The notes under the pieces are model-generated. The model was not told the DNA's origin. It saw nothing but the letters and a program-made list of their open reading frames with translations, and did no database searches. A program made the translations under genes and the position numbers. From a virus, in IMG/VR virus record IMGVR_UViG_3300017527_000643, positions 1 through 64,000 of that record: a DNA stretch of 64,000 bases; one strand, written 5' to 3'. Shown here piece by piece: positions 53,801 through 59,952 of the stretch. Position 1 is the stretch's first letter; each line of letters starts with the position of its first letter.

Positions 53801-54039
53801 GCATTGGTCTAGCAGGCGTTGCAGGAATTATGGGGGCATCCCTGTCCATAAGTGCCGCTAACGCTGTGGGGCTACGCATCGTTGCTGACACTGCTGTTAA
53901 TGGAACAGGTATGCAAGTTTTTGCATCAAGCTTATTTGCAGAAATTTCTGCACCTACACAAGATGGTCACACTGATTCAGCAGAGGAAATTAAAGTTACC
54001 TTTAATGGAGCAGCTAGGTGGATTAGGTTGTATACTTAG
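50875..54039 (+). CDS. Long solenoid tail fibre
   Basis: 1054 residues, ATG 50875. The N-terminal 330 residues have fibre-attachment features (NWTETSKTSAINQRLRSSAQ). A middle beta part follows (330-570). From about 590 to 920 there are many 19-23-residue repeats of the form TAIYATAPNT / TAVFGRAETR / AIRGTAADS, with small residues and an AxYA core, typical of a beta-solenoid shaft. The C-terminal 120 residues are Ala/Gly-rich and end in a short beta domain (EIKVTFNGAARWIRLYT). The stop overlaps the stop of the minus-strand lipoprotein gene, which makes this the distal end of the structural block. Confidence 0.78.
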   Translation: MQRTEYWNQTRPTDTQLNWTETSKTSAINQRLRSSAQMGIAWGFQVTVNSVDNTKIDVARGEGYSGGEFLINEFETAGSGQRISTYTDTPSGTDDTGPAATSQGLADYTAGVLNYVSLVYSETESHPLSERSYPFTNRQTVVTETFTVSVLTETQWNALDAEALNNRILVGIVTAQGAGTPITSANIEQFVQPKTLPSSSQPSTISGVTIVGISDVTPLGIGTLRWEPSTSSMYWTAPGDTEGTALTISDSGVFTIYSNNTNYTLSLNVVWGSLSLVAAETSENISIRSLYGREIPMFSATDQIHRDMVGSGQPSTTNPHALTLADIGGGTLDHADLFHVNGISKDADSTQLECQIDAINDRIQVTSLGGFENSFLVDGVTLTEASGSNYVNFDTAPAPDSGEYLIYVDSAGNLGKVQIGNAFTNFTNLDIWDISNIVAGTGEIEWDATNDRIRYKAPGDAVWGDWVYVADRAPPLTGNGGFYKVYSSTTANWIILEFSGIIGASNTETFTVVKDETSYSDESMLKLSVVHWDQPTEVLSNLRDIRRFVTADNRTEFEEEHDENGHHTKTLRNGLDIYNREANTLLDVYGESVVVRGRAVSHTAGYFSAESTMGLEAHASDSLGAKIHAPNFGLYASAATETAIYATAPNTVVTVLAGTDTAIRASAVGNIAGAFIADNIRAVYGSAANEACYFYAETDTAIRGNANGDTAIMGTAANTAVFGRAETRYAAYFSAPNTALYATAATEVAVSGLADSNAIRGTAADSFGVAGLAGVKVAVWGSAPNTAASFFANTATAIEANADRLAIYATVTDSQGIYVTAPNTAAQFTVETNTAVDAGALGETAVRAVASATAIWVSATNEGIRVTAAGATAIYATAGAAYGVAAQANQLAGWFNASSDYSGNEVLGLYGAATNAAAGHEESAIGVSGWVVGSLATAVHGSAAHASYGTGVLGEAGSGNIGVGAYGVFGSAGVAGIGLAGVAGIMGASLSISAANAVGLRIVADTAVNGTGMQVFASSLFAEISAPTQDGHTDSAEEIKVTFNGAARWIRLYT

Positions 54040-54335
54040 TAAACGCAATCGTTGTTTGCGATTTTCTCGTTTACTTCCATTAGTTTTTCAGTGCAGTTGT
54101 GCGGTGTCCACCCTTCATACCAGGAATTTTGAACACAGTCCATCGGCTCTTCAACAAAATCTCCGCATTGCTCCTTGAGATCTGCAAGCGCGTGGCAGTA
54201 CTCGTAGCATTCCGCATACATTATCTTGAAAAAATCTTCTGTTGTCATTTCGTCCAGTGAGCACTCACATGTCGGGTCTGCCCCGCAGCCCCCAAGTAGA
54301 AATCCTAATGCTGCAATTACTGTAACCATTTTCAT
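54036..54335 (-). CDS. Cysteine-rich outer-membrane-type lipoprotein
   Basis: 99 residues on the minus strand; ATG 54335 follows AAGGAGAACGAA. An in-frame upstream start (54467) lies beyond the promoter and is rejected. The N-terminus is a lipoprotein signal (MKMVTVIAALGFLLGGC) with lipobox LGGC and acceptor Cys17. The mature part is acidic and has eight further Cys (C23, C25, C43, C47, C57, C67, C81, C97), enough for four disulfides. It converges on the fibre gene with a two-base stop overlap. Phage T5 places its superinfection-blocking lipoprotein Llp beside the receptor-binding gene, so exclusion is a likely role; an outer spanin is less likely because of the many Cys. Confidence 0.8.
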   Translation of the reverse strand: MKMVTVIAALGFLLGGCGADPTCECSLDEMTTEDFFKIMYAECYEYCHALADLKEQCGDFVEEPMDCVQNSWYEGWTPHNCTEKLMEVNEKIANNDCVY

Positions 54336-54356
54336 TTCGTTCTCCTTTCTAAACTC

Positions 54357-54385
54357 AATATCAGGTCGAAGTTTAGTTTTGTAAA
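54357..54385 (-). promoter_or_regulatory. Minus-strand copy of the CGACC promoter family
   Basis: Read on the minus strand: TTTACA (54385-54380), 17-base spacer containing CTAAACTTCGACC, then GATATT (54362-54357), and the lipoprotein ATG at 54335. The spacer shares CTAAACTT and CGACC with the + strand copy at 58677, so it belongs to the same family although both boxes are one base off. Confidence 0.65.
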
Positions 54386-54407
54386 GTAATTTTTTATGAG
54401 AAATCAC

Positions 54408-54435
54408 TAGACCTTTTGGTAATGATGAGTATAAT
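54408..54435 (+). promoter_or_regulatory. Promoter for the DNA ligase gene
   Basis: TAGACC (54408-54413), 16-base spacer, TATAAT (54430-54435), followed by AGGAG (54450-54454) and ATG 54460. The -35 matches consensus at four of six bases. It lies back to back with the lipoprotein promoter, so the two genes diverge. Confidence 0.5.
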
Positions 54436-54459
54436 GTCTCCAGGAACATAGGAGATTCC

Positions 54460-56382
54460 ATGGGCAAACCCCGAATCCAAGAACTCGAAAAAATCCTTAC
54501 AAATGCGCAGGATGAGTACTACAACGGCACCTCCATCATGGGAGATGACGAGTACGATGCCCTGGCAGATGAGCTTGCTGATTTGGACCCTAAGAATAAG
54601 GTTCTGAAGCGGGTAGGAGCCTCTGTTTCTGATGATGCCAAGCTCCAGAAAGCTAAACATGCGATTCCAATGGGATCGCAGAAGAAAGTAAATGAAGAAG
54701 CTGAATTTCGTAGCTGGGTAAAAAAGACAGGTGCAAAAACGCTAGTTTGCCAAGAAAAGCTGGACGGCTTATCAATTGATTTGGTATACAAGAAGTCAAA
54801 ATTAGTTCAGGCAATTACACGCGGAGACGGCGAAACAGGAGAAGACATCACACATAATGTTGTTCATATGGATAACGTGCTTCACAGGCTTCCCAAATTT
54901 AGTGGCAGTATCCGTGGTGAAATTGTCCTTCCGAAGAGCAGGTTCGAAAAGCATTTTGCAAATGAAGGTTACGCAAACCCAAGAAATGCTGCTTCAGGAC
55001 TTTCAAGGCGTAAAACGGTAAATAAGAAGACACTCCAACATATCAAGATCATTTCCTTTGACTGTACCCACTCCAAAATTGACTTCAAGAAAGAACACCA
55101 CAAAATACGCTTTTTGGAAGGTATGGGCGTTGATTGCGTTTTCACTAAAGTAGTAGATCTGACAAATGCCATCAAGGGCTACAATCTATATCAAAAAACC
55201 AAGCGTGAAAAGCTCGATCATGAAATCGATGGTATGGTTTTCAAAGTCAACGATGTAGCAGCACAGGAAGCGCTTGGAGAGACGGACGGAAGACCCAAGG
55301 GACAGGTTGCCTGGAAGTTTGCTGCAGAGATGCGTAAAACTATACTGGAGGATGTTTCCTGGGAGGTTGGCCTTACCGGTAGAATCACTCCTGTAGCGAT
55401 TTTGAAGCCCGTGGGCGTAGGTGGCGTTACTATCAAACGTGCCAGTCTCCATAACGTGAGCAACATGGAACGCCTGGGTGTTTACCCAATGGCAGACGTT
55501 TTGGTGAGTCGTCGTAACGACGTTATTCCCTACGTAGAGAAGGTTATTGCGAAAGGCAAATCAAAACAACCAGGGAAATTCAAGGTTCCTTCAGACTGCC
55601 CTGTTTGTGGCGAAGATACAGAATTTGAAGGCGAATATTTGATGTGTTCCAGCAAGGATTGCCCAGCGAAGAAAGAGGGCGATATTAAGAAGTGGGTAAA
55701 GAAGCTCGATATAGATGAAGTCGGAGAATCTTTTATCCGTGCCGCAATCAAGGCAGGTTTCATTGAAGACCCGGCTGACTTGTATACCTTATCTGCCGAT
55801 ACGGTTGCTACGCTGGACGGCTATCAAAGCAAGAGTGCGAAAACCATCGTGCGCAATATCAATAAGACAAGAGAATTGCCTCTCAAGAAATTTATGGGAG
55901 CATTGAACATTCCCAATGTAGGAACTACCACATTTGCAGCATTGGAAAAGGGTGGCTTTGATACTATTAGAAGTTTACAAGTAGCAACTTGGGGTGAATT
56001 TGCAAAAGTGGATGGAGTGGGAGATACCACGGCTTTGGCTATTTATAACGGGCTAATCGATAAAGAAAAATTGATCGAAAAGCTTTTGAAAAACGGTGTG
56101 TCAGTAAAAAAGAAGATCGTAGGCAAACTTAGCGGAAAATCATTTTGCTTCACTGGTCAGATTTCAATCAAACGTGGCGATGCAATGAAGCTCGTGGAAT
56201 CCATGGGCGGTGAAATCAAAAGCAGTGTGGGGAAAGGGTTGACCTACTTGGTTCAAGCCAATAAGACTTCTGCATCAGGCAAATCCCAAAAAGCAAAAAA
56301 GTATGGCACTGAAATTCTCGGTGAAAAAGAATTCTTCAAGCTTGTAGACTTTTCATTCAAACGCCTTCAATCACTTAGCTAA
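54460..56382 (+). CDS. ligA: NAD-dependent DNA ligase (LigA type)
   Basis: 640 residues, full domain set: Ia segment (YYNGTSIMGDDEYDAL, about 20-35), nucleotidyltransferase with adenylated lysine K100 in QEKLDGLSID and TRGDGETGEDITHNV, an OB fold (VGLTGRITPVAILKPVGVGG), a four-Cys zinc finger (CPVCG and CSSKDC, around 385-410), helix-hairpin-helix motifs (GVGDTTALAIYNG), and a C-terminal BRCT (about 560-640: GKSFCFTGQISI). It seals 5'-phosphate nicks using NAD. Slightly shorter than the usual 670 residues but with no missing motif. Most phage ligases use ATP; NAD ligases of full bacterial type are less common. Confidence 0.95.
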   Translation: MGKPRIQELEKILTNAQDEYYNGTSIMGDDEYDALADELADLDPKNKVLKRVGASVSDDAKLQKAKHAIPMGSQKKVNEEAEFRSWVKKTGAKTLVCQEKLDGLSIDLVYKKSKLVQAITRGDGETGEDITHNVVHMDNVLHRLPKFSGSIRGEIVLPKSRFEKHFANEGYANPRNAASGLSRRKTVNKKTLQHIKIISFDCTHSKIDFKKEHHKIRFLEGMGVDCVFTKVVDLTNAIKGYNLYQKTKREKLDHEIDGMVFKVNDVAAQEALGETDGRPKGQVAWKFAAEMRKTILEDVSWEVGLTGRITPVAILKPVGVGGVTIKRASLHNVSNMERLGVYPMADVLVSRRNDVIPYVEKVIAKGKSKQPGKFKVPSDCPVCGEDTEFEGEYLMCSSKDCPAKKEGDIKKWVKKLDIDEVGESFIRAAIKAGFIEDPADLYTLSADTVATLDGYQSKSAKTIVRNINKTRELPLKKFMGALNIPNVGTTTFAALEKGGFDTIRSLQVATWGEFAKVDGVGDTTALAIYNGLIDKEKLIEKLLKNGVSVKKKIVGKLSGKSFCFTGQISIKRGDAMKLVESMGGEIKSSVGKGLTYLVQANKTSASGKSQKAKKYGTEILGEKEFFKLVDFSFKRLQSLS

Positions 56383-56414
56383 CTGCCGCTCTTACGGCAC
56401 GTCGGGAGGAAATT

Positions 56415-56750
56415 ATGGAATCAGTATACATTGTAAGTACTGGTACGGGTTTTTTGTATGTTATTCAGGGGATTTTTACCACTAGAGAACTCGCAAACAA
56501 GTTCTCAGAAGCGTTTGAGGATGCAGTTGTTAATGAGGAGTGCCTATATACGGAATTTCCCAAATTATATAGATATGAATGCACCATAGATCTGGAAACT
56601 GGCAACCTGATCGAAGTGAAAGAGTGCAAACCTTCCGTAAGTCCCATGCTGCTAACTATCGATGGTAAAACGCTTTATTCGGTTGGCGAAACTAAGGCCG
56701 AGGCGCAGTACAATGCAGAATCTTACCTCAAGAAATTGCGCAAAGAATAA
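56415..56750 (+). CDS. Small protein, DUF7336-like
   Basis: 111 residues, ATG 56415 after GGGAGGA. It starts MESVYIVSTGTGFLYVIQGI and has FTTRELANKFSEAFEDAV, a beta-alpha pattern seen in short phage and bacterial proteins of the DUF7336 kind. The rest is beta and then a C-terminal helix. Function unknown. It is 32 bases after the ligase stop and probably cotranscribed. Confidence 0.55.
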   Translation: MESVYIVSTGTGFLYVIQGIFTTRELANKFSEAFEDAVVNEECLYTEFPKLYRYECTIDLETGNLIEVKECKPSVSPMLLTIDGKTLYSVGETKAEAQYNAESYLKKLRKE

Positions 56751-56912
56751 AGTGATTGATTAACAAAGAAATAAACAAGTCCTTCCCTGATTTAGCTACC
56801 TATTCCTATCAATTGACTCAAAAATCAATTTAGTAGCTGTTTGTAACTTCCAAAAATCACTTTATTTTATTACTAAATATTTTTTATTATCTGCTAGTTT
56901 AGCCTTTAGCGC
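56751..56912. other. AT-rich intergenic region with nested inverted repeats
   Basis: No gene is seen from 56751 to the promoter at 56913. Two nested inverted repeats lie here: AGCTAC (56794-56799) with GTAGCT (56833-56838), and AATTGA (56811-56816) with TCAATT (56825-56830). There is no T-run directly after, so a terminator call is not supported. It may separate the ligase transcript from the next promoter. Confidence 0.4.
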
Positions 56913-56941
56913 TTGACAAGCTACCATTGCGACCCTATATT
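56913..56941 (+). promoter_or_regulatory. CGACC promoter family, copy 1
   Basis: TTGACA (56913-56918), 17-base spacer with AGCTAC and GCGACCC, then TATATT (56936-56941). The leader to ATG 56988 is 46 bases and contains TGCGC, AAAGGAAA, GCGCA, a five-pair hairpin, then the ribosome site GGGAGAAC. Confidence 0.85.
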
Positions 56942-56987
56942 AGTAATGCGCAAAGGAAAGCGCAACTTATTAGAAGGGAGAACTAAT

Positions 56988-57887
56988 ATGACGGGCGTAA
57001 GCGGACTTTCGGTAATCGGGTACTTCGTGTGGTGGACGGTTAGCAACCAGAAGATTCGTAGGGATGACATGCAGAAGCTGATCGACGCAGCAGGTGTGAA
57101 GGACAATCAGGGGAAGCCGTTCAAGGTTCCTGAAGTGAAGGCGCGGTCTGCCTTCCTGAAGGCTGTCCGTGAGATTCGCGGGCAGAGCAAGAACAAGGGC
57201 ATCCTGATTCGCAAGATCAAGAAGGAATCAGAGGAATACCTTTTTGGGCTGGTTGATGAGGATGTGAACAAGCATGCACAAGAACTGAACTACTCGCACA
57301 GCGCCACCATGAAGTTCGATCCTATCCACGGTAATTTGAGTGTGGACCAGCCGCATCGAGGGTTCGATCTGGTCAAGGAACGGTACGCAGAGTACAAGGA
57401 TTTCATGAACAGCGATGATGTTCGGGAGATCGTCCTTACCATTCTGAATCAGATTCCCACTGTCAGTGTTCGTCAGCGCGGCGGCATCTACTTTGTGCCT
57501 GAGAAGTTCTCAGCCGAAGTGGAATGCCTGGAATCGCTGGTAGGCTCGCTGCCAGGTGGCGGGGAAGTTGATTTAGCTACGGTGGGCACCGGCTCCGCAA
57601 ACGGCAGTTACCTGGCGGTCGCTCCCCAGATCGATACTGAGAAGTCCAAGAAAGCCATCTACAAGGCATTTGTCGCTAGCTTGAAGTCCCGTATGCAGAG
57701 CTTCGAAAGTGACCTGGAAGAGAACGGTATCACCCAGACACACGCCCTCAAGACCCGTCTCCAGGAATTCAAGGACATGAAGGCTGAGATCGGATTCTAC
57801 CGGGATGCGCTCGAATTCCAGGTGGAAGATCTTACTGAAGGCTTGGATGCACTGACCAAGAAGGTGCAGAAGAAGTTGATGGAATAA
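56988..57887 (+). CDS. Uncharacterised protein linked to MoxR/vWA
   Basis: 299 residues from ATG 56988; the in-frame TTG at 56913 is the -35 box of the promoter and cannot be the start. N-terminus VSGLSVIGYFVWWTVSNQKI, then a helical domain (residues about 15-60), a beta-rich centre with RGGIYFVPEKF (about 162-172), and a C-terminal coiled coil (about 225-299). The layout resembles DUF6744-type phage proteins. It shares promoter type, leader and high-bias codons with the MoxR and vWA genes, so it may be the third member of that system. It ends in a clear terminator. Confidence 0.65.
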   Translation: MTGVSGLSVIGYFVWWTVSNQKIRRDDMQKLIDAAGVKDNQGKPFKVPEVKARSAFLKAVREIRGQSKNKGILIRKIKKESEEYLFGLVDEDVNKHAQELNYSHSATMKFDPIHGNLSVDQPHRGFDLVKERYAEYKDFMNSDDVREIVLTILNQIPTVSVRQRGGIYFVPEKFSAEVECLESLVGSLPGGGEVDLATVGTGSANGSYLAVAPQIDTEKSKKAIYKAFVASLKSRMQSFESDLEENGITQTHALKTRLQEFKDMKAEIGFYRDALEFQVEDLTEGLDALTKKVQKKLME

Positions 57888-57893
57888 TGATTG

Positions 57894-57915
57894 GGAGGGC
57901 TTAGCCCTCCTTTTT
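57894..57915 (+). terminator. Rho-independent terminator
   Basis: GGAGGGC (57894-57900), loop TTA, GCCCTCC (57904-57910), then TTTTT. It sits right after the 299-residue gene. Confidence 0.9.
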
Positions 57916-57946
57916 GTTTCTGCAGTATAATGAAAGGAGAAGTCTG

Positions 57947-58312
57947 ATGAAGAAGAAATTGACGAAGGTAAAAGAAGCCAGAAAGCGACTAGGACTTACA
58001 CTGCGGGATTTGGAGGAAAAGGTTGGAGTTTCCAGGCAAGCACTGTCAGCATACGAGCGTGGAGATTACCCCCCGCGTGAGGAAGTTTGGAAGAAGCTGA
58101 AGAAAGTTCTCAAGCTGAAAGGCAAAGTGGAAGAATATTGGGGCAGAGTTGCACATACCGGTAAAGCGAGACTGTACCATGAAGGTTCGGAATGCTACAT
58201 TAAGGGTTGCCACATTCAGCCAATTAGCCAGGGGTTGTGCCGCAAGCACTACCAGCGCATTCGTTATCATAGGATAACCCATGGCATTGCCCCAGAAATT
58301 AGCGAAGCTTGA
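57947..58312 (+). CDS. XRE-family regulator with zinc-type C-terminus
   Basis: 121 residues from ATG 57947 after AAAGGAGAAG. Residues 5-58 are a Cro/CI-type helix-turn-helix (ARKRLGLTLRDLEEKVGVSR, then QALSAYERGDYPP). The C-terminal part holds C83, C88, C98 and H101 in CYIKGC and GLCRKHYQR, a zinc knuckle seen in phage HNH-like proteins. The fusion is not standard for XRE repressors. It overlaps the ImmA-like gene by 32 bases, so the two are made together. A TATAAT lies at 57929-57934, but the -35 is unclear. Confidence 0.82.
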   Translation: MKKKLTKVKEARKRLGLTLRDLEEKVGVSRQALSAYERGDYPPREEVWKKLKKVLKLKGKVEEYWGRVAHTGKARLYHEGSECYIKGCHIQPISQGLCRKHYQRIRYHRITHGIAPEISEA

Positions 58313-58658
58313 AAGGCTGGCAAACAAACTAGGATATATAATAGTTCCTGGTAAAGAAAACGCCCTCCTGCCTGAAACAAAGACGATCACTGTAAACACG
58401 CGCCAATCTCCTATAAAACGCGCTTGGAATACCGCGCATGAAATAGGGCACGCAATTACGTTGACTCGTTGTGTGAACGAGATTGGTAAACGGGCACTTA
58501 GCGGTGCGTCCTACGAGTGGCCCACACTAGAGGCAGAATTTCGTGCGTGGCGCGAAGCAGATAAACTCATGAGAAAACTAAAGTTATACAATGACGCCTA
58601 CCTTAAGTATAAGCATTCCTGCATAAGATCCTATTATTGCTCATCAAATAAAAAATAA
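58281..58658 (+). CDS. ImmA/IrrE-like HExxH peptidase
   Basis: 125 residues. The motif HEIGH at 53-57 is followed by E84 or E86 in PTLEAEFRAWREADKL as the third ligand, the ImmA pattern. A basic, Tyr-rich end with HSCIRSYYCSS follows. ImmA of ICEBs1 cleaves its XRE partner ImmR, and the genes overlap as here. I expect this protein to cut or control the regulator at 57947. Confidence 0.82.
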   Translation: MALPQKLAKLERLANKLGYIIVPGKENALLPETKTITVNTRQSPIKRAWNTAHEIGHAITLTRCVNEIGKRALSGASYEWPTLEAEFRAWREADKLMRKLKLYNDAYLKYKHSCIRSYYCSSNKK

Positions 58659-58676
58659 ACTTTGTAAAAATTCCGG

Positions 58677-58705
58677 TTGACAAGCTAAACTTCCGACCCT
58701 ATATT
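58677..58705 (+). promoter_or_regulatory. CGACC promoter family, copy 2
   Basis: TTGACA (58677-58682), 17-base spacer AGCTAAACTTCCGACCC, then TATATT (58700-58705), and a 45-base leader ending CAGGGAGAACAAAT before ATG 58751. The leader can pair ATTAG with CTAAT around the GCGGG block. Confidence 0.88.
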
Positions 58706-58750
58706 AGAGGTGTCAGCGGGAAAGCTAATATAACCGCAGGGAGAACAAAT

Positions 58751-59896
58751 ATGAAAGCTCTGGAGAAAGTCAAGAAGTTGCAGGAAGAACTGGATGCCAA
58801 TATCGTAGAGCGGTCTACCGAGATCGAAGGTTCCCTGGCGGCACTGATTGCGAAGGTGCACGTCCTTTTCCTGGGGCCTCCCGGAACCGCCAAGTCCCTG
58901 TTGGCTGAGAACATCTGCAAGGCGCTTATCGGCGGAAAGTTCTTCCGCTGGCTCATGACCAAGTATACGACGCCTGAAGAGTTGTTTGGTCCACCCTCCC
59001 TGAAGGGGCTGGAGAACGACGAGTACCGGCGTATCACCAAGAACAAGCTCCCGGAAGCTATTATTGCTTTCCTGGACGAGATCTTCAAGGCCAATTCAGC
59101 CATTCTGAACAGTTTGCTGACGGCTATCAATGAGCGCAAGTTTGACAACAACGGCGACAATGGTCCGATGGATATTCCCCTCCTGTCCTGCTTCGGTGCC
59201 TCCAATGAGTTGCCGCAGGGCGAAGAACTTGGCGCACTCTATGATAGATTCCTGATGCGCTATTGGGTCAAGGAAATCCAGGACGATACTAACTTCTGCA
59301 ACTTGCTTGCTGGCAATATCGGGAACAACGACCCTAGCGTGGAGCTTACCATCGAAGAGATCGATGAATTGAACAAGCTGGCGGCAGAAGTAACCCTCAC
59401 GCAGGACATGCTTACCAACATGCGGAAGGTCCAGGCCGATCTGAAGATCAAGGGCGTCACCGCAAGTGACCGTCGCTGGAAGAGCGCTGTAGGCGTTCTG
59501 AAGGCACTTGCGCTGCTGCGCGGGCAGGATGAGGTTACCGGAGAAGAACTGGAAGCGCTGGCAGACATGATGTGGCAGAAGCCTGAAGACCGCAGGACCA
59601 TCCTGGAAGTCGTGAGCCAGTACGGCAACCCTCTGAACCTGAAGGCTATCGAATACCTGGATATGGGCAAGGAAGTTTACGACAAGTGGGCGCAGGCAGA
59701 CAAGGATGCCCAGGAAATGGCAGCAATTCAGGCGAACAAGCAGATCAAGGAAATCCTCAAGAGCATCAAGGCTGACATCCACGGGCGCTCGGACTCCGAA
59801 ACCCGGAAGCTGCGGGAAACCCAGAAGACCCTGAAGCGCCACCTCAAGACCCTCACCATGAAGATGATGGATCTGGATGATTCGGACAGCTTCTAA
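58751..59896 (+). CDS. MoxR-type AAA+ ATPase (RavA-like)
   Basis: 381 residues. Walker A GPPGTAKS (42-49), Walker B FLDEIF (107-112) with D109-E110, sensor 1 N152 in GASNELP, and arginine finger R166 in LYDRFLMR. A helical lid follows, then a C-terminal tail of about 80 residues with Lys/Arg-rich helices. The size and order match RavA-type MoxR proteins, which use ATP to remodel or load metal into a vWA partner. That partner is the next gene, 56 bases away with its own promoter. High-bias codons indicate strong expression. Confidence 0.93.
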   Translation: MKALEKVKKLQEELDANIVERSTEIEGSLAALIAKVHVLFLGPPGTAKSLLAENICKALIGGKFFRWLMTKYTTPEELFGPPSLKGLENDEYRRITKNKLPEAIIAFLDEIFKANSAILNSLLTAINERKFDNNGDNGPMDIPLLSCFGASNELPQGEELGALYDRFLMRYWVKEIQDDTNFCNLLAGNIGNNDPSVELTIEEIDELNKLAAEVTLTQDMLTNMRKVQADLKIKGVTASDRRWKSAVGVLKALALLRGQDEVTGEELEALADMMWQKPEDRRTILEVVSQYGNPLNLKAIEYLDMGKEVYDKWAQADKDAQEMAAIQANKQIKEILKSIKADIHGRSDSETRKLRETQKTLKRHLKTLTMKMMDLDDSDSF

Positions 59897-59904
59897 AGAT
59901 TCAC

Positions 59905-59933
59905 TTGACAAGCTTCCCTCCCGACCTTATATT
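59905..59933 (+). promoter_or_regulatory. CGACC promoter family, copy 3
   Basis: TTGACA (59905-59910), 17-base spacer with AGCTTCCCTCCCGACCT, then TATATT (59928-59933). Unlike the other copies, the ribosome site GCGGAGGAAA follows at once, giving a leader of only about 19 bases to ATG 59953. Confidence 0.85.
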
Positions 59934-59952
59934 GTCTCTAGCGGAGGAAATA

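Noticed and set aside
56913-59907. TTG starts at 56913 and 59905
   Set aside because: Both are the first bases of TTGACA -35 boxes; true starts are ATG 56988 and 59953 with strong ribosome sites.
59096-59911. Minus-strand open frame of 271 codons opposite the MoxR gene
   Set aside because: High-bias codons on the + strand open this frame by chance; no ribosome site, no motif.
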